Origin: JBFYKJ01 sp041306005
GTDB lineage: Archaea > Altiarchaeota > Altiarchaeia > JAFGQM01
NCBI GenBank assembly: GCA_041306005.1
Contig: JBFYKJ010000060.1
Coordinates: 1 to 31,851, forward strand
Direction: 5' to 3'
DNA: 31,851 nucleotides
How positions within the stretch are numbered: position 1 is the stretch's first letter; each line of letters begins with the position of its first letter. Below the pieces are notes generated by a model that had not been told where the DNA came from, made no database searches, and saw only the letters and a program-made list of their open reading frames with translations. The position numbers and the translations under genes are program-made. Shown here one piece after another: positions 7,210 to 14,979 of the stretch.

Positions 7210-8367
7210 ATGAAACTACTCATGCTCGGCTGGGAGTTCCCGCCCTTCAGAAGCGGAGGGCTGGGGACCCACTGCTACCATCTGACCAATGGCCTTTCCG
7301 CGCTAGGCGTGGATATAACCTTCCTCATGCCCAAAAGCCCGTTTTCCATAACGTCTGACTACATGAAGATAGTCCAGATCGATTCCCGGCTTTTCGGCCC
7401 GTACCGCACCGGCCAGATGCTCAACAGGAACTACGGCCTCAACCTCTTTGACGACATATGGAGCTACAACCAGATGTGCGTCGACTACGCGATGGGGATG
7501 AAAGAAAGCTTTGACATAATACATTGCCACGACTGGCTGACCTCGATAGCCGCCGTCGAGCTGCGCGCGAGGACGGGAAAGCCCCTTGTCGCGACTATAC
7601 ACTCGACCGAGTACGACCGCACAGGCAGCCTCTCGCCCAACAGCTGGATAGTCGAGAGGGAGATGGTGCTTGTCCGGAATGCGGATGTGATAATCACGGT
7701 CAGCGAGATGATGAGGAAGCAGCTGATCGAGAGATATGGCGCCGACCCGGGCAAGATAGCGGTCATCTACAACGCGGTCGACCACGGGAGCTGGGCAGGC
7801 CCGGAGGTCAATGCCGCTTTCCCGGGGCAGAAAGTCATACTCTTCATGGGCCGCCTCACGATACAGAAGGGCCCGGACTTCTTCCTCAAGGCGGCGAAGA
7901 AGGCGCTTTCCAAGAACCCGAACCTCCGCTTCGTCCTTGGGGGCACGGGCGACATGATGCCCCAATTGATACGAGAAGCCATACACCTGGGCATCTCCGA
8001 CAAGGTGATGTTCCTCGGCTACGTCCCGGACAGCGAGCTGGCAAGGCTTTATGCCGCTGCGGACGTCTTTGTCCTTCCCTCGGTCTCAGAGCCTTTTGGC
8101 ATAACGGTCCTCGAGGCTATAGCCTCCGGCACGCCGGCGATAATAAGCAGGCAGAGTGGGGTAAGGGAGGTTGTCAAGAACTCGTTCTCAGTCGACTTCT
8201 GGGACGTAGACGGGATGGCAAGCAAGATGCTTGCGCTTACGGCATATCCCAAGCTCCACAAGTCGATGAGGGAGAACAGCAGGAAGGAGATATCCAGCTA
8301 TACCTGGCGCTCGGTGGCGCAGGAGACCGTAGGCAAGGCGTACAACAAGGCGATAGGGATACAATGA
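7210..8367 (+). CDS. GT4 family glycosyltransferase (polysaccharide locus)
   Basis: A GT-B fold retaining glycosyltransferase, 385 aa. The N-terminal domain opens with MLGWEFPPFRSGGLGTH, a glycogen-synthase-like Gly-rich loop, and has IIHCHDWLTS near residue 103. The C-terminal domain has FMGRLTIQKGPDFFL (about 214) and the GT4 signature EPFGITVLEAIASGTP (about 296), whose E-x7-E binds the nucleotide sugar. No signal peptide or membrane segment is seen, so it acts in the cytosol. Its neighbours suggest alpha-glucan synthesis or priming, but donor and acceptor cannot be read from sequence. Its stop is part of an ATGA overlap with the small frame that leads into the GH57 gene. Another possibility is a glycolipid or glycan glycosyltransferase. 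Confidence 0.9.
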   Translation: MKLLMLGWEFPPFRSGGLGTHCYHLTNGLSALGVDITFLMPKSPFSITSDYMKIVQIDSRLFGPYRTGQMLNRNYGLNLFDDIWSYNQMCVDYAMGMKESFDIIHCHDWLTSIAAVELRARTGKPLVATIHSTEYDRTGSLSPNSWIVEREMVLVRNADVIITVSEMMRKQLIERYGADPGKIAVIYNAVDHGSWAGPEVNAAFPGQKVILFMGRLTIQKGPDFFLKAAKKALSKNPNLRFVLGGTGDMMPQLIREAIHLGISDKVMFLGYVPDSELARLYAAADVFVLPSVSEPFGITVLEAIASGTPAIISRQSGVREVVKNSFSVDFWDVDGMASKMLALTAYPKLHKSMRENSRKEISSYTWRSVAQETVGKAYNKAIGIQ

Positions 8368-8444
8368 TGCAGGATCAGAATAAGGATATGCGCGGGACTA
8401 TGCAGGCTCAGAATACTATTATGCGCGGGACCGCGACACGATGA
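8364..8444 (+). CDS. 26-residue linking ORF between GT4 and GH57 genes
   Basis: This frame starts with ATG at 8364, overlapping the GT4 stop as ATGA, and stops with TGA at 8442-8444, overlapping the GH57 ATG as ATGA. It consists mostly of two in-frame 11-codon repeats: MQDQNKDMRGT and MQAQNTIMRGT. No Shine-Dalgarno is visible before GH57, so ribosomes could reinitiate through this frame. The peptide is Gln/Met/Asn/Arg-rich and probably has no function of its own. It could simply be a by-product of the 33-bp duplication; the length being a multiple of three keeps both overlaps in register. Confidence 0.4.
   Translation: MMQDQNKDMRGTMQAQNTIMRGTATR
8367..8432. repeat. 33-bp tandem duplication before the GH57 gene
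   Basis: Copies at 8367-8399 and 8400-8432 abut exactly and match at 27 of 33 positions. Both begin ATGCAGG and carry ATGCGCGGGAC near the end. Differences cluster in the middle (positions 17-20). Confidence 0.85.
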
Positions 8445-9676
8445 CCTCCGTCTGCATGTACTTCCAGGTCCACCAGCCGCACAGGCTGAGCAAGTACTCG
8501 TTCTTTGACATAGGCAGCGGGAAGGGGTATTTCAACGACGCCAGGAACCGGGAGATATTCGAGCGAGTGGCCCGCAAGTGCTACATCCCAACAAACGACG
8601 CAATCGCCCGCCTTATCCACGCCCACAAGGGGCGTTTTAGAGTCTCCTTCAGCCTGACGGGGACATTCATCGAGCAGTGCATGGCGTATGAGCCCAAGGT
8701 CATAGACAGCTTCAAGAGGCTCGTTGACACCGGCTGCGTTGACATCCTTGACGAGACCTATTACCACTCGCTTGCATTCCTCGTCTCGGAGAGGGAGTTC
8801 AAGGACCAGGTAAAGGCGCACCGGAAGATGATAAGCAAGCTCTTCAACTACGCCCCTACGGTGTTCAGGAACACCGAGGCGATGTACGGCAACCAGGTCG
8901 CGCGGACCGTGGAAGACATGGGCTACCGGGGGGTAGTCGCCGAGGGGTGGGACCACTACCTCGGGTGGCGCAGCCCAAATTTTGTCTACACCCCGCTCGG
9001 ATGCAGCAAGATAAAGCTCATGATGCGCAATTACCGCTTGAGCGACGATGTTTCCTTCCGCTTTTCGACCCGCGGCTGGAAGGAGTTCCCGCTGACCGCG
9101 GGCAAGTATGCCTCGTGGCTTTCAAGCAGCGAGGGCCAGATAATAGACCTCTTTATGGATTATGAGACGTTCGGCGAGCACCAGTGGAAGGAAACGGGCA
9201 TATTCTCGTTCCTCGAGCACCTGCCGGGCGAGGTGCTCAAACATCCGCACATGGACTTTTTGACTACGCGGGACGTCATCGAGAGATACAACCCGGTCGG
9301 TGTCATGGACGTGCCGTATTTATCCTCCTGGGCCGACGTGGACCGGGACCTGACCGCATGGCTTGGGAACGAGATGCAGTCGGACGCGTTCAACTGCGTG
9401 AAGGAGCTCGAGGCGCGGGTGAGGTCGGCGGCTGAAGCCGGCGACCCGCGCATCCTCGAAGAATGGAGAAAACTCCTCACCTCCGACCACTTCTACTACA
9501 TGTGCACCAAGTGGTTCGCTGACGGGGACATACACAAGTACTTCAACGACTACGAGAACCCGTATGAGGCATATACGAATTTCATGAACGTTCTTACGGA
9601 TTTCAAGCAGAGGCTCGGGGCGGTGCAAGACGGCTGCGCCGCGGCCCCACCGGGTGCGCCGCAGCCGGGCATCTAA
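8441..9676 (+). CDS. GH57 family glycoside hydrolase / glucanotransferase
   Basis: A 411-aa GH57 enzyme acting on alpha-glucans. Conserved regions in order: HQPH (10-13), FSLTGTFIEQ (about 70), DETYYHSLAF (about 105), VFRNTEAMYG (about 146, with the probable nucleophile Glu) and LFMDYETFGEH (about 237, with the probable acid/base Asp). The CYIPTN segment and overall length recall the alpha-amylase-type GH57 encoded in methanogen glycogen loci. Hydrolysis, transfer or branching cannot be distinguished by eye; the longer C-terminal domain of typical GH57 branching enzymes is absent. It has no signal peptide, so its substrate is intracellular. It follows the GT4 gene via the small linking frame and is convergent with the DUF5752-like gene 12 bp away. 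Confidence 0.93.
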   Translation: MTSVCMYFQVHQPHRLSKYSFFDIGSGKGYFNDARNREIFERVARKCYIPTNDAIARLIHAHKGRFRVSFSLTGTFIEQCMAYEPKVIDSFKRLVDTGCVDILDETYYHSLAFLVSEREFKDQVKAHRKMISKLFNYAPTVFRNTEAMYGNQVARTVEDMGYRGVVAEGWDHYLGWRSPNFVYTPLGCSKIKLMMRNYRLSDDVSFRFSTRGWKEFPLTAGKYASWLSSSEGQIIDLFMDYETFGEHQWKETGIFSFLEHLPGEVLKHPHMDFLTTRDVIERYNPVGVMDVPYLSSWADVDRDLTAWLGNEMQSDAFNCVKELEARVRSAAEAGDPRILEEWRKLLTSDHFYYMCTKWFADGDIHKYFNDYENPYEAYTNFMNVLTDFKQRLGAVQDGCAAAPPGAPQPGI

Positions 9677-9687
9677 AATAGCTTTTC
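9631..9687 (+). terminator. Hairpin plus T-rich tail at the GH57 3' end
   Basis: CGGCTGC (9631-9637) pairs with GCAGCCG (9661-9667) inside the last codons, and a T-rich CTTTTCTCT follows the stop at about 9681. The arms encode a low-complexity Ala/Pro/Gly end of the protein, which suggests the tail tolerates selection for the hairpin. Confidence 0.4.
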
Positions 9688-9688
9688 T

Positions 9689-10399
9689 CTAAACGGGTTT
9701 TCCCTTCCCCACGGCCCTGGCAGCCTCTGCGCAGTATCCCTTATGGGCCTTTTTTGCAGCGCGATGGCCCCTGCTGCCTGGGCGGCCGGCTTTGAGGTTC
9801 CCAAGGGCCTTTATCCTCAACGCTATCCAGCCCGCGGTATCGCGCCTGTCCTTCACGCCCCGCAGCCTTTTTGACAGCTCCTCATCGCATATCACATTCT
9901 CCACCCAGTCGGCGATGTCGTTCCTATCGGCGTTGACGTGGTGCCCGAATGAGCCCACATCCGCCGTCTTCACGAAGTCGTGCAGCTCCCAAAGGCTTCG
10001 AAGCTCCCGGCCATCTCTTGATATGAATGCCTCGTCCGGTGCGCAGCCCTCAAGCAGCATGGAAGCCCTCTCCGCAGTGCCCGGCTGGTTTGCTCCGGAT
10101 GACGCCAATTGGTTTATTCTCTTCAGCAGCCTGTATTGCATCGGCTGCCTTATGACGCAGTTCTCGAGCTTCTCAGCCAGCTCCTCATCGCCGATGACAC
10201 CCCTCACCCAGTTCGCGAAGTCGTTCTTCGAGCCGTCCACGTGGTGCCTGAGCGTGTCATCGCCGCAGCCCTTTACGAAAGCGTAAAGCTCCACCAGGTT
10301 CTTCAGCACCCTGCCGTCGCGCCCGTAGAAGTGCTTGTCGCTATGCCCGACATCCCTTAAATACCTGCTCGCTTCCCTGTGCGTCACCGGCTTGTACAT
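9689..10399 (-). CDS. Protein with two DUF5752-like domains
   Basis: A 236-aa protein with an internal duplication. Repeat 1 spans residues 20-97 and repeat 2 spans 120-199. Both carry F-x3-DG-x2-L-[KR]-[NS]-L-x-E-L, then HHV[DN]-x3-ND-[FI]-A-[ND]-WV and VI-x-DEEL. This resembles the uncharacterised family I recall as DUF5752, often met near alpha-glucan enzymes. A third, single copy is encoded at 14645. The C-terminal 35 residues are basic (RPGSRGHRAAKKAHKG). There are no catalytic-looking residues or membrane segments, so a binding or regulatory part is likelier than an enzyme. It is last in the minus-strand run GH133, GT3 synthase, this gene, with a 77-bp gap holding a triple repeat. Confidence 0.85.
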   Translation of the reverse strand: MYKPVTHREASRYLRDVGHSDKHFYGRDGRVLKNLVELYAFVKGCGDDTLRHHVDGSKNDFANWVRGVIGDEELAEKLENCVIRQPMQYRLLKRINQLASSGANQPGTAERASMLLEGCAPDEAFISRDGRELRSLWELHDFVKTADVGSFGHHVNADRNDIADWVENVICDEELSKRLRGVKDRRDTAGWIALRIKALGNLKAGRPGSRGHRAAKKAHKGYCAEAARAVGKGKPV

Positions 10400-10412
10400 T
10401 TGTCGGTTAACC

Positions 10413-10463
10413 TTCTCTTGCTGATTTGGTTCTCTTGCTGATTTGGTTCTGTTGCTGATTTGA
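10413..10463. repeat. Three tandem 17-bp repeats between GT3 synthase and DUF5752-like gene
   Basis: TTCTCTTGCTGATTTGG is perfect at 10413-10429 and 10430-10446. A third copy at 10447-10463 has two changes. The array fills most of the 77-bp spacer, immediately upstream of the DUF5752-like gene on the minus strand. It could be an operator array or slippage product. It has no spacers, so it is not CRISPR. Confidence 0.9.
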
Positions 10464-10476
10464 TTAACGGCGCCCC

Positions 10477-12282
10477 TTATCCAATCCTCGCGTCGGCCTT
10501 CTTTGCCGCGAGCTGGTAAGCCTCGACGTAGTTCTCTATCAGCTTGTCCCAGTCGGCGAGCTCCGATAGCTTTTTCGCCTCTATCTTCTTGCCGACGCGC
10601 TCTTTTCGGGTAGTATTAAGGATGTAATGCATATAATCAGCAAGCTGTCCAGTCGCTTCGCGGTCGCCCTTTGCCGCCCTGTCCAGGACCTTAATGGACG
10701 GTTTTGGGCCGGCCACCCGGTCCATTATGAACCTGCCAAAGCCGGCCTGGTCCGTGGTAACTGCGGGCACCGCGAGCGCGGCGGTCTCAAGCGGCGTATA
10801 TCCCCATGGCTCGTAATACGACGGGAAAACCCCGAGGTGGCAGCCCTGCACCGCCTCGTTGTAGTTGAGTCCCAAGAGGCCGTCGGCGGATGAGAGGTAT
10901 GTGGGATAATAGATGATCTTGACGCGGTCGTCATCGGCGTTGTCAAGCCCGCTGTCGGCGAGCAGCTTCATTATCGCGTCGTTTGCGTTCTCTAGCTCCA
11001 TGGTGCACAGCGGCACCCTCCCGCCGCGCTTCGCGTTAAGCCTGCTTATCATCTGCCGCATGTTGAACAGGAACTCCTCGTCGAATATCTCGGCCTTGTT
11101 TGGCAGCTTGCCCATGCAGACCGATTCGACTATGTGCTCCTCTATCTTTTCCATGTTGCCCGATATTTCCTCGTCGAGCGACTCGAAGATGGACAGGTTG
11201 TCAAGGACCTCTATGTTCCCGCCTTTTGCCTTCGCCGGCACCCAGAAGAAGAACACGGCTGTCTTCTTCGACTTCTCGGCTTTGAGCTTCTCATTGAGCT
11301 TCCCGAGGGCGTCTATCAGGATGTCAAAGCCCTTGTTGTGCAGCTCATACCTGCCCGCGGTGAAGAAGAACAGGGTATTGCCGATGTCTAGGTTGTAATA
11401 CGGCGAGAAGTATGCCAGCGCGAAGTTCCTTATCCTCTTCCACTGCTGCCGGTGCGCGATGCTGAGCTCCTCCATCGACGGGTATGTATCTATTGCAAGG
11501 CCGTTCAGCGTGAGGACATCGGGCGCCCTTCCCAGTATGTATTTCGCCTCTTCCGCCGTGACCTTGCTGACCGTCGTGAAGACGTCCGCGCTCTGCGCGC
11601 ACGCCTTCTCCATGGTGTGGACGGCTTCTATCCCATACCCCTTGGCGCGGGCAAGGTCGAAGGTCTTGCCGTCCCTGTTGCCGTTCTCCACCTCCCTTAT
11701 CAGGTCTACGCCCTTCTCGGCGAGTGTCCTGCCGGCGGTCGTCGCATGGGTTGTGAATACGAGCCCAGCCTTCGCCCTGACCGAGTGCATGTGCAGCAGC
11801 GCCGAGCCGGTAAGCCACTCGTGGAACTGGCAAATCACCCTCGAGTCGTCGAATCTTCCCGACGCCAGCATGCTCTCCAGCACGATGCCTACGGCTTTCC
11901 CCCAAACCACACAGTCGTTGAACAGGTCGTTCGAGTAGAGCGAGTCGACCCGGTATCGCTCCCACAGCTCTGTCTTTATCTCATTGCACTTGCTCTTCAA
12001 CCCTATCGGGTCCACAAGGATGCAGTTTACCTTGTCCGCAGTGACCCACCTGCCGTAAACGCACTTGATGCCATGTTCGCCCAGCTTCAGGAACGCCTGC
12101 TTGAACGGGTGGTCCGAGAGCGGCTGGAAATCGACATAGACGCTCTTCGGGTCGTAGCGGCCTATGGTGTAATACTCCTTGAACCTCTTTCGCATCTGCG
12201 GTGCCTTCGAGGCTATGACCGCGTGTATCCCGCCGACCTTGTGCGCTACCTCGTTTGAGACCTCAAAGACAATCGCATCCAT
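10477..12282 (-). CDS. Glycogen synthase, GT3 (eukaryote-like) family
   Basis: It elongates alpha-1,4-glucan. The sequence follows the animal/fungal GT3 pattern throughout, not bacterial GlgA (GT5): FEVSNEVAHKVGGIHAV at the start, CVYGRW, FHEWLTG, FTTHAT, FTTVSKVTAEEA, LNGLAID, FFTAGRYELHNKGFDI, then GCHLGVFPSYYEPWGYTP with the catalytic-region Glu residues. GT3 enzymes characteristically use UDP-glucose. The C-terminal helix RKERVGKKIEAKKLSELADW lines up with the arginine-rich glucose-6-phosphate site of the eukaryotic enzyme, with several Arg changed to Lys. The phosphorylated N- and C-terminal extensions are missing (601 aa). I chose the ATG at 12282, which starts directly in the family motif; an ATG at 12297 adds five residues. 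Family is certain, donor and regulation are inferred. Confidence 0.94.
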   Translation of the reverse strand: MDAIVFEVSNEVAHKVGGIHAVIASKAPQMRKRFKEYYTIGRYDPKSVYVDFQPLSDHPFKQAFLKLGEHGIKCVYGRWVTADKVNCILVDPIGLKSKCNEIKTELWERYRVDSLYSNDLFNDCVVWGKAVGIVLESMLASGRFDDSRVICQFHEWLTGSALLHMHSVRAKAGLVFTTHATTAGRTLAEKGVDLIREVENGNRDGKTFDLARAKGYGIEAVHTMEKACAQSADVFTTVSKVTAEEAKYILGRAPDVLTLNGLAIDTYPSMEELSIAHRQQWKRIRNFALAYFSPYYNLDIGNTLFFFTAGRYELHNKGFDILIDALGKLNEKLKAEKSKKTAVFFFWVPAKAKGGNIEVLDNLSIFESLDEEISGNMEKIEEHIVESVCMGKLPNKAEIFDEEFLFNMRQMISRLNAKRGGRVPLCTMELENANDAIMKLLADSGLDNADDDRVKIIYYPTYLSSADGLLGLNYNEAVQGCHLGVFPSYYEPWGYTPLETAALAVPAVTTDQAGFGRFIMDRVAGPKPSIKVLDRAAKGDREATGQLADYMHYILNTTRKERVGKKIEAKKLSELADWDKLIENYVEAYQLAAKKADARIG

Positions 12283-12317
12283 CCCTCCAGCCGGCATCTT
12301 TATAGAATCTTGACATA

Positions 12318-12346
12318 CCGGGAATGCTCCCGGGGAATATATGTAA
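12318..12346 (-). promoter_or_regulatory. GT3 synthase promoter with inverted repeat
   Basis: On the minus strand an ACATATATTCC TATA element (12346-12336) is followed by a perfect inverted repeat CCGGGA-ATGC-TCCCGG (12333-12318). This predicts a transcript start near 12313, so the repeat sits between TATA and start, where a bound repressor would block initiation. It could also form a leader hairpin. Confidence 0.45.
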
Positions 12347-12377
12347 AGGGATAGCGGAATAAAAACAGGGCTACCGG

Positions 12378-12387
12378 GCAGATCTGC
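12378..12387. other. 10-bp perfect palindrome GCAGATCTGC
   Basis: A self-complementary decamer in the spacer between the GH133 stop and the GT3 promoter. It could be a regulator half-site pair or chance. Confidence 0.25.
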
Positions 12388-12407
12388 TCAACAGGCCGAT
12401 GGGGGCC

Positions 12408-12451
12408 GTTGCTTAGCTCTGTTGCTTAGCTTAGCTCTGTTGCTTAGCTTA
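12408..12451. repeat. Three copies of GTTGCTTAGCT over the GH133 stop codon
   Basis: Copies begin at 12408, 12421 and 12439. The last contains the GH133 stop codon (TAA on the minus strand, 12446-12444), so the stop region is repeated twice downstream of the gene, as at the ftsY 3' end. Confidence 0.85.
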
Positions 12452-14435
12452 TTACCCTAAGCAGCTCCGCGACGCTCCAGGCCTGCGTCGGGCAGCCCTC
12501 CGCCAGGTGCGGGGAATCCCCGTCAAAGACCTCGCTCACACCGATGCCAGACGCCGTCAAGTGCCGCTCGACGAGCGGCTCGATGAACTTGCTTACGCCC
12601 TTTTCGGGATACGCCCTCCTATGCGCATCGCAGAACGGCCCGAAGAGCCAGGGCCACACGGAGCCCTGGTGGTATGCCAAGTCCCGCTCCCGCTGGTTCC
12701 CATGGGCCGAGCCTTTGTAGCCCGGCTCTGAAGGGGCGAGGCTCCGGAGCCCGAACGGCGTCAATAGCTCCAGCTTGGCGACATCGACGACGCTCTTCCA
12801 TTTGCCCCTCTCCACGCCGTTATACTTGCCGCTGTCGAGTATGGGGAACGGCATCGAGATTGCCAGAAGAGCATTAGGCCTTATAGACGCGTCCTTTCTT
12901 TCCGCCCGCCTGCCCGCGGCGCTAACATCATCTGTCCCGCCGCTTATGCAGTCATACAGATAGCCCCTTTTCTCGTTCCAAAACTTCTCGTTGAATCCCT
13001 TCTTGCACGCATCGGCTGCCTTTTCAGCCGACTCCGCAAGAGTGTCCTCGTAGAAATCCACGGCCAGCGAGGAGAAGACCTTCAGCGCGTTGAACCACAG
13101 GGCCTGCATCTCGACCGCCTTGCCGGACCTCGGCGTCACCGCATCGCCGTCCACCACCGCGTCCATCCAGGTCTGCGGGCGGGCCGACTCGATATCCAAG
13201 AGCCCGTCGGAGTCGACAGCCCCCATGTATGCATCAACCGCGGCCTTCATGAACTCCCAAAGCCGCCTGCGCACGAAATCCGCACCGCCTTGTTTTAGGT
13301 GCTTCTCCACGGCCCAGAACAGCCACAGCGACGCGTCGGCCGAATTCAGGTTCTTTCCGCCCGTGAAGCAGTTGGGTATCCGGCAGCCCTCGGCGTCGGC
13401 AACCAGCCCCGCCAGCACGCATTCGGAATCCAGTTTCCTACCGGTCGCGAGGCAGAGCCCGGGAAGGCTTATAAGCGAGTCGCGCCCCCACTCGCCGAAC
13501 CACGGGTAGCCGGCGATTATGCCTGCCCTCCCGCCGCGCGATGCCAAAAAGTCGTCTGAAGCGTGCGCCAGCCGAGTCACCGCGGCGGACCTCTTAAGGC
13601 CGCTTATCTTGTAGAACCGGTCGGCAAGACCCTTCTTCCTCCTGATCTCCCTCTTCTCCAGGGCTTTCGCCGAGGCAAGCGCGTCCTCGCACATCCATAG
13701 CGCCTTTTCCCGCGACATGTCGGCGGCCATGGCGACATAGAACTCGGTCCTTCTTCGTTTTTTCCCGATTTCTGCCTCGATATGCCCGGCGGAAAAGACG
13801 CCCTCCAAGCAGTCGTAGCCCCGTTCCTTTTCCTTGCCGTAGAACAGTCCCCTCACAAGGCCCGCCGGCCCGGCGGACACGGACCCGAGCGTGGAGCCCA
13901 TGCATATGGTCGGCGGGTCGGGGTGGCCCGGCGTGAGCGTTAGCAGTTCGCCCTCTTTCTCGCACGCGAACGACCACCCGGGTTCCCTCAGCACCCAGTT
14001 GTGGTCGCGGCTCGTCGCCAGGACGTTGGCGTTGAATCGCGCCCCCCTCTTTGCCGCTATCTCATACTTGACAAGCGTGCAGTTCTCGCCGTGCGGCATG
14101 AAAACGGTCTTCCTGACCGTTCCGATCCCCGGTATCACATAGGCCAGTTCAGGCAGGGGCGAGTATGAGAACCCCTTCAGGTAAAACGGCTGCTCCGGCG
14201 GCTTCTCGTCCCAGTATTGGTTGGCGTAAAGGCGGTATTCCCCGCTCCCCGCGGCAAGCTCCTCGTCGATCTTGCTGACGAGCACTCTTCGGTCCTCCGG
14301 CGAGAATGCCGCCACCAAGAGGCCGTGGTACCTGCGGCGGTTTATCCCGCAAAGCGGCGAGAATGCATACCCCCCCAGGCCGTTAGTGCAGAGCCACTCC
14401 CGTTCGTCGGACCAAGACAAGGCGCCCGCGTCCAT
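12444..14435 (-). CDS. Amylo-alpha-1,6-glucosidase / glycogen debranching enzyme (GH133 type)
   Basis: A 663-aa prokaryotic-type debranching enzyme that removes alpha-1,6-linked glucose stubs. The N-terminal glucan-binding domain begins EWLCTNGLGGYAFSPLCG and INRRRYHGLLVAAF, both diagnostic. The C-terminal (alpha/alpha)6 catalytic domain has AGYPWFGEWGRDSLISLPGL (about 310), RIPNCFTG, PQTWMDAVVDG with likely catalytic acids (about 420), and YHQGSVWPWLFGPFCDA near the end. Length and domain order are complete. It is probably first in the run leading to the GT3 synthase, although that gene also has its own promoter. The small DUF5752-like gene lies divergently 209 bp away. Confidence 0.94.
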   Translation of the reverse strand: MDAGALSWSDEREWLCTNGLGGYAFSPLCGINRRRYHGLLVAAFSPEDRRVLVSKIDEELAAGSGEYRLYANQYWDEKPPEQPFYLKGFSYSPLPELAYVIPGIGTVRKTVFMPHGENCTLVKYEIAAKRGARFNANVLATSRDHNWVLREPGWSFACEKEGELLTLTPGHPDPPTICMGSTLGSVSAGPAGLVRGLFYGKEKERGYDCLEGVFSAGHIEAEIGKKRRRTEFYVAMAADMSREKALWMCEDALASAKALEKREIRRKKGLADRFYKISGLKRSAAVTRLAHASDDFLASRGGRAGIIAGYPWFGEWGRDSLISLPGLCLATGRKLDSECVLAGLVADAEGCRIPNCFTGGKNLNSADASLWLFWAVEKHLKQGGADFVRRRLWEFMKAAVDAYMGAVDSDGLLDIESARPQTWMDAVVDGDAVTPRSGKAVEMQALWFNALKVFSSLAVDFYEDTLAESAEKAADACKKGFNEKFWNEKRGYLYDCISGGTDDVSAAGRRAERKDASIRPNALLAISMPFPILDSGKYNGVERGKWKSVVDVAKLELLTPFGLRSLAPSEPGYKGSAHGNQRERDLAYHQGSVWPWLFGPFCDAHRRAYPEKGVSKFIEPLVERHLTASGIGVSEVFDGDSPHLAEGCPTQAWSVAELLRVIS

Positions 14436-14491
14436 TGCGATATCATCCGTTATCCATTATCTACCAGAACCCCCTAATAAAGAAACCGCCC

Positions 14492-14508
14492 GCCGGTAGC
14501 CTGCCGGC
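14492..14508. other. Small inverted repeat in the GH133 / DUF5752-like divergent spacer
   Basis: GCCGG (14492-14496) and CCGGC (14504-14508) flank a 7-nt loop. It lies upstream of both divergent genes and may be an operator. The remaining 14436-14644 sequence contains promoters but no convincing gene. Confidence 0.25.
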
Positions 14509-14585
14509 AAAGCATATCCAAGCCGTTTGGCCTGAATTCTTCCCGGTAATCAGGCGGAAATCCCCGCGAACCCTCCCGAAAAGAA

Positions 14586-14594
14586 TTTTATACC
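14586..14594 (+). promoter_or_regulatory. TATA element of the small DUF5752-like gene
   Basis: TTTTATACC is a strong archaeal TATA match and predicts a start near 14617 with a leader of about 28 nt. Confidence 0.5.
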
Positions 14595-14644
14595 GCAACG
14601 CTTAATCTATTGGGCGTCCGGATGTTGGGTGCCCGCAAGACAAG

Positions 14645-14887
14645 ATGATAAAAGATCCGAGCAAGTACTTCTATGTGTGCGACGGTGGCGTCCTGAAGAG
14701 CCTGAACGACTTGAAGGCCGCCATGAGGGCGATGCCGGACAGCGTGTACTCCGAGCACGCAGGCCGTGACGACTTCGCGAAGTGGGTCGATGGTGTCCTT
14801 GGGAACAAGGCCCTCGCCCGAAAGCTTAGCGGGGCCGACAAGGCCAAGGCGATGTCCGCGTTGGGCGTAAGGGCCGCGAAGAAGTAG
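14645..14887 (+). CDS. Single DUF5752-like domain protein, 80 aa
   Basis: One copy of the domain duplicated in the 9689-10399 protein. It has YFYVCDGGVLKSLNDLKAAM, then SEHAGRDDFAKWVDGVLGNKALARKL, matching the F-x3-DG-x2-L and ND-F-A-x-WV...L pattern, though the usual HHV is EHA. The fold is probably a short hairpin followed by helices. No catalytic motif, cysteine cluster or membrane segment is present apart from one Cys. It is transcribed away from the GH133 gene and sits before galT, so glycogen-related genes flank it on both sides. Function unknown; a partner or anchoring protein for glucan enzymes is a guess. Confidence 0.8.
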   Translation: MIKDPSKYFYVCDGGVLKSLNDLKAAMRAMPDSVYSEHAGRDDFAKWVDGVLGNKALARKLSGADKAKAMSALGVRAAKK

Positions 14888-14979
14888 GCGCAGGCGCTTT
14901 TTTGAAACCAGGCCGCGCCTTTTTGGCGCCGGTGCAATAAACTTAGAGCCAAAGATACCCATAATCCGAATCGGATTGG

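Noticed and set aside
10413..10463. Three 17-bp repeats considered as a CRISPR remnant
   Set aside because: Copies abut with no spacers and the unit is too short.
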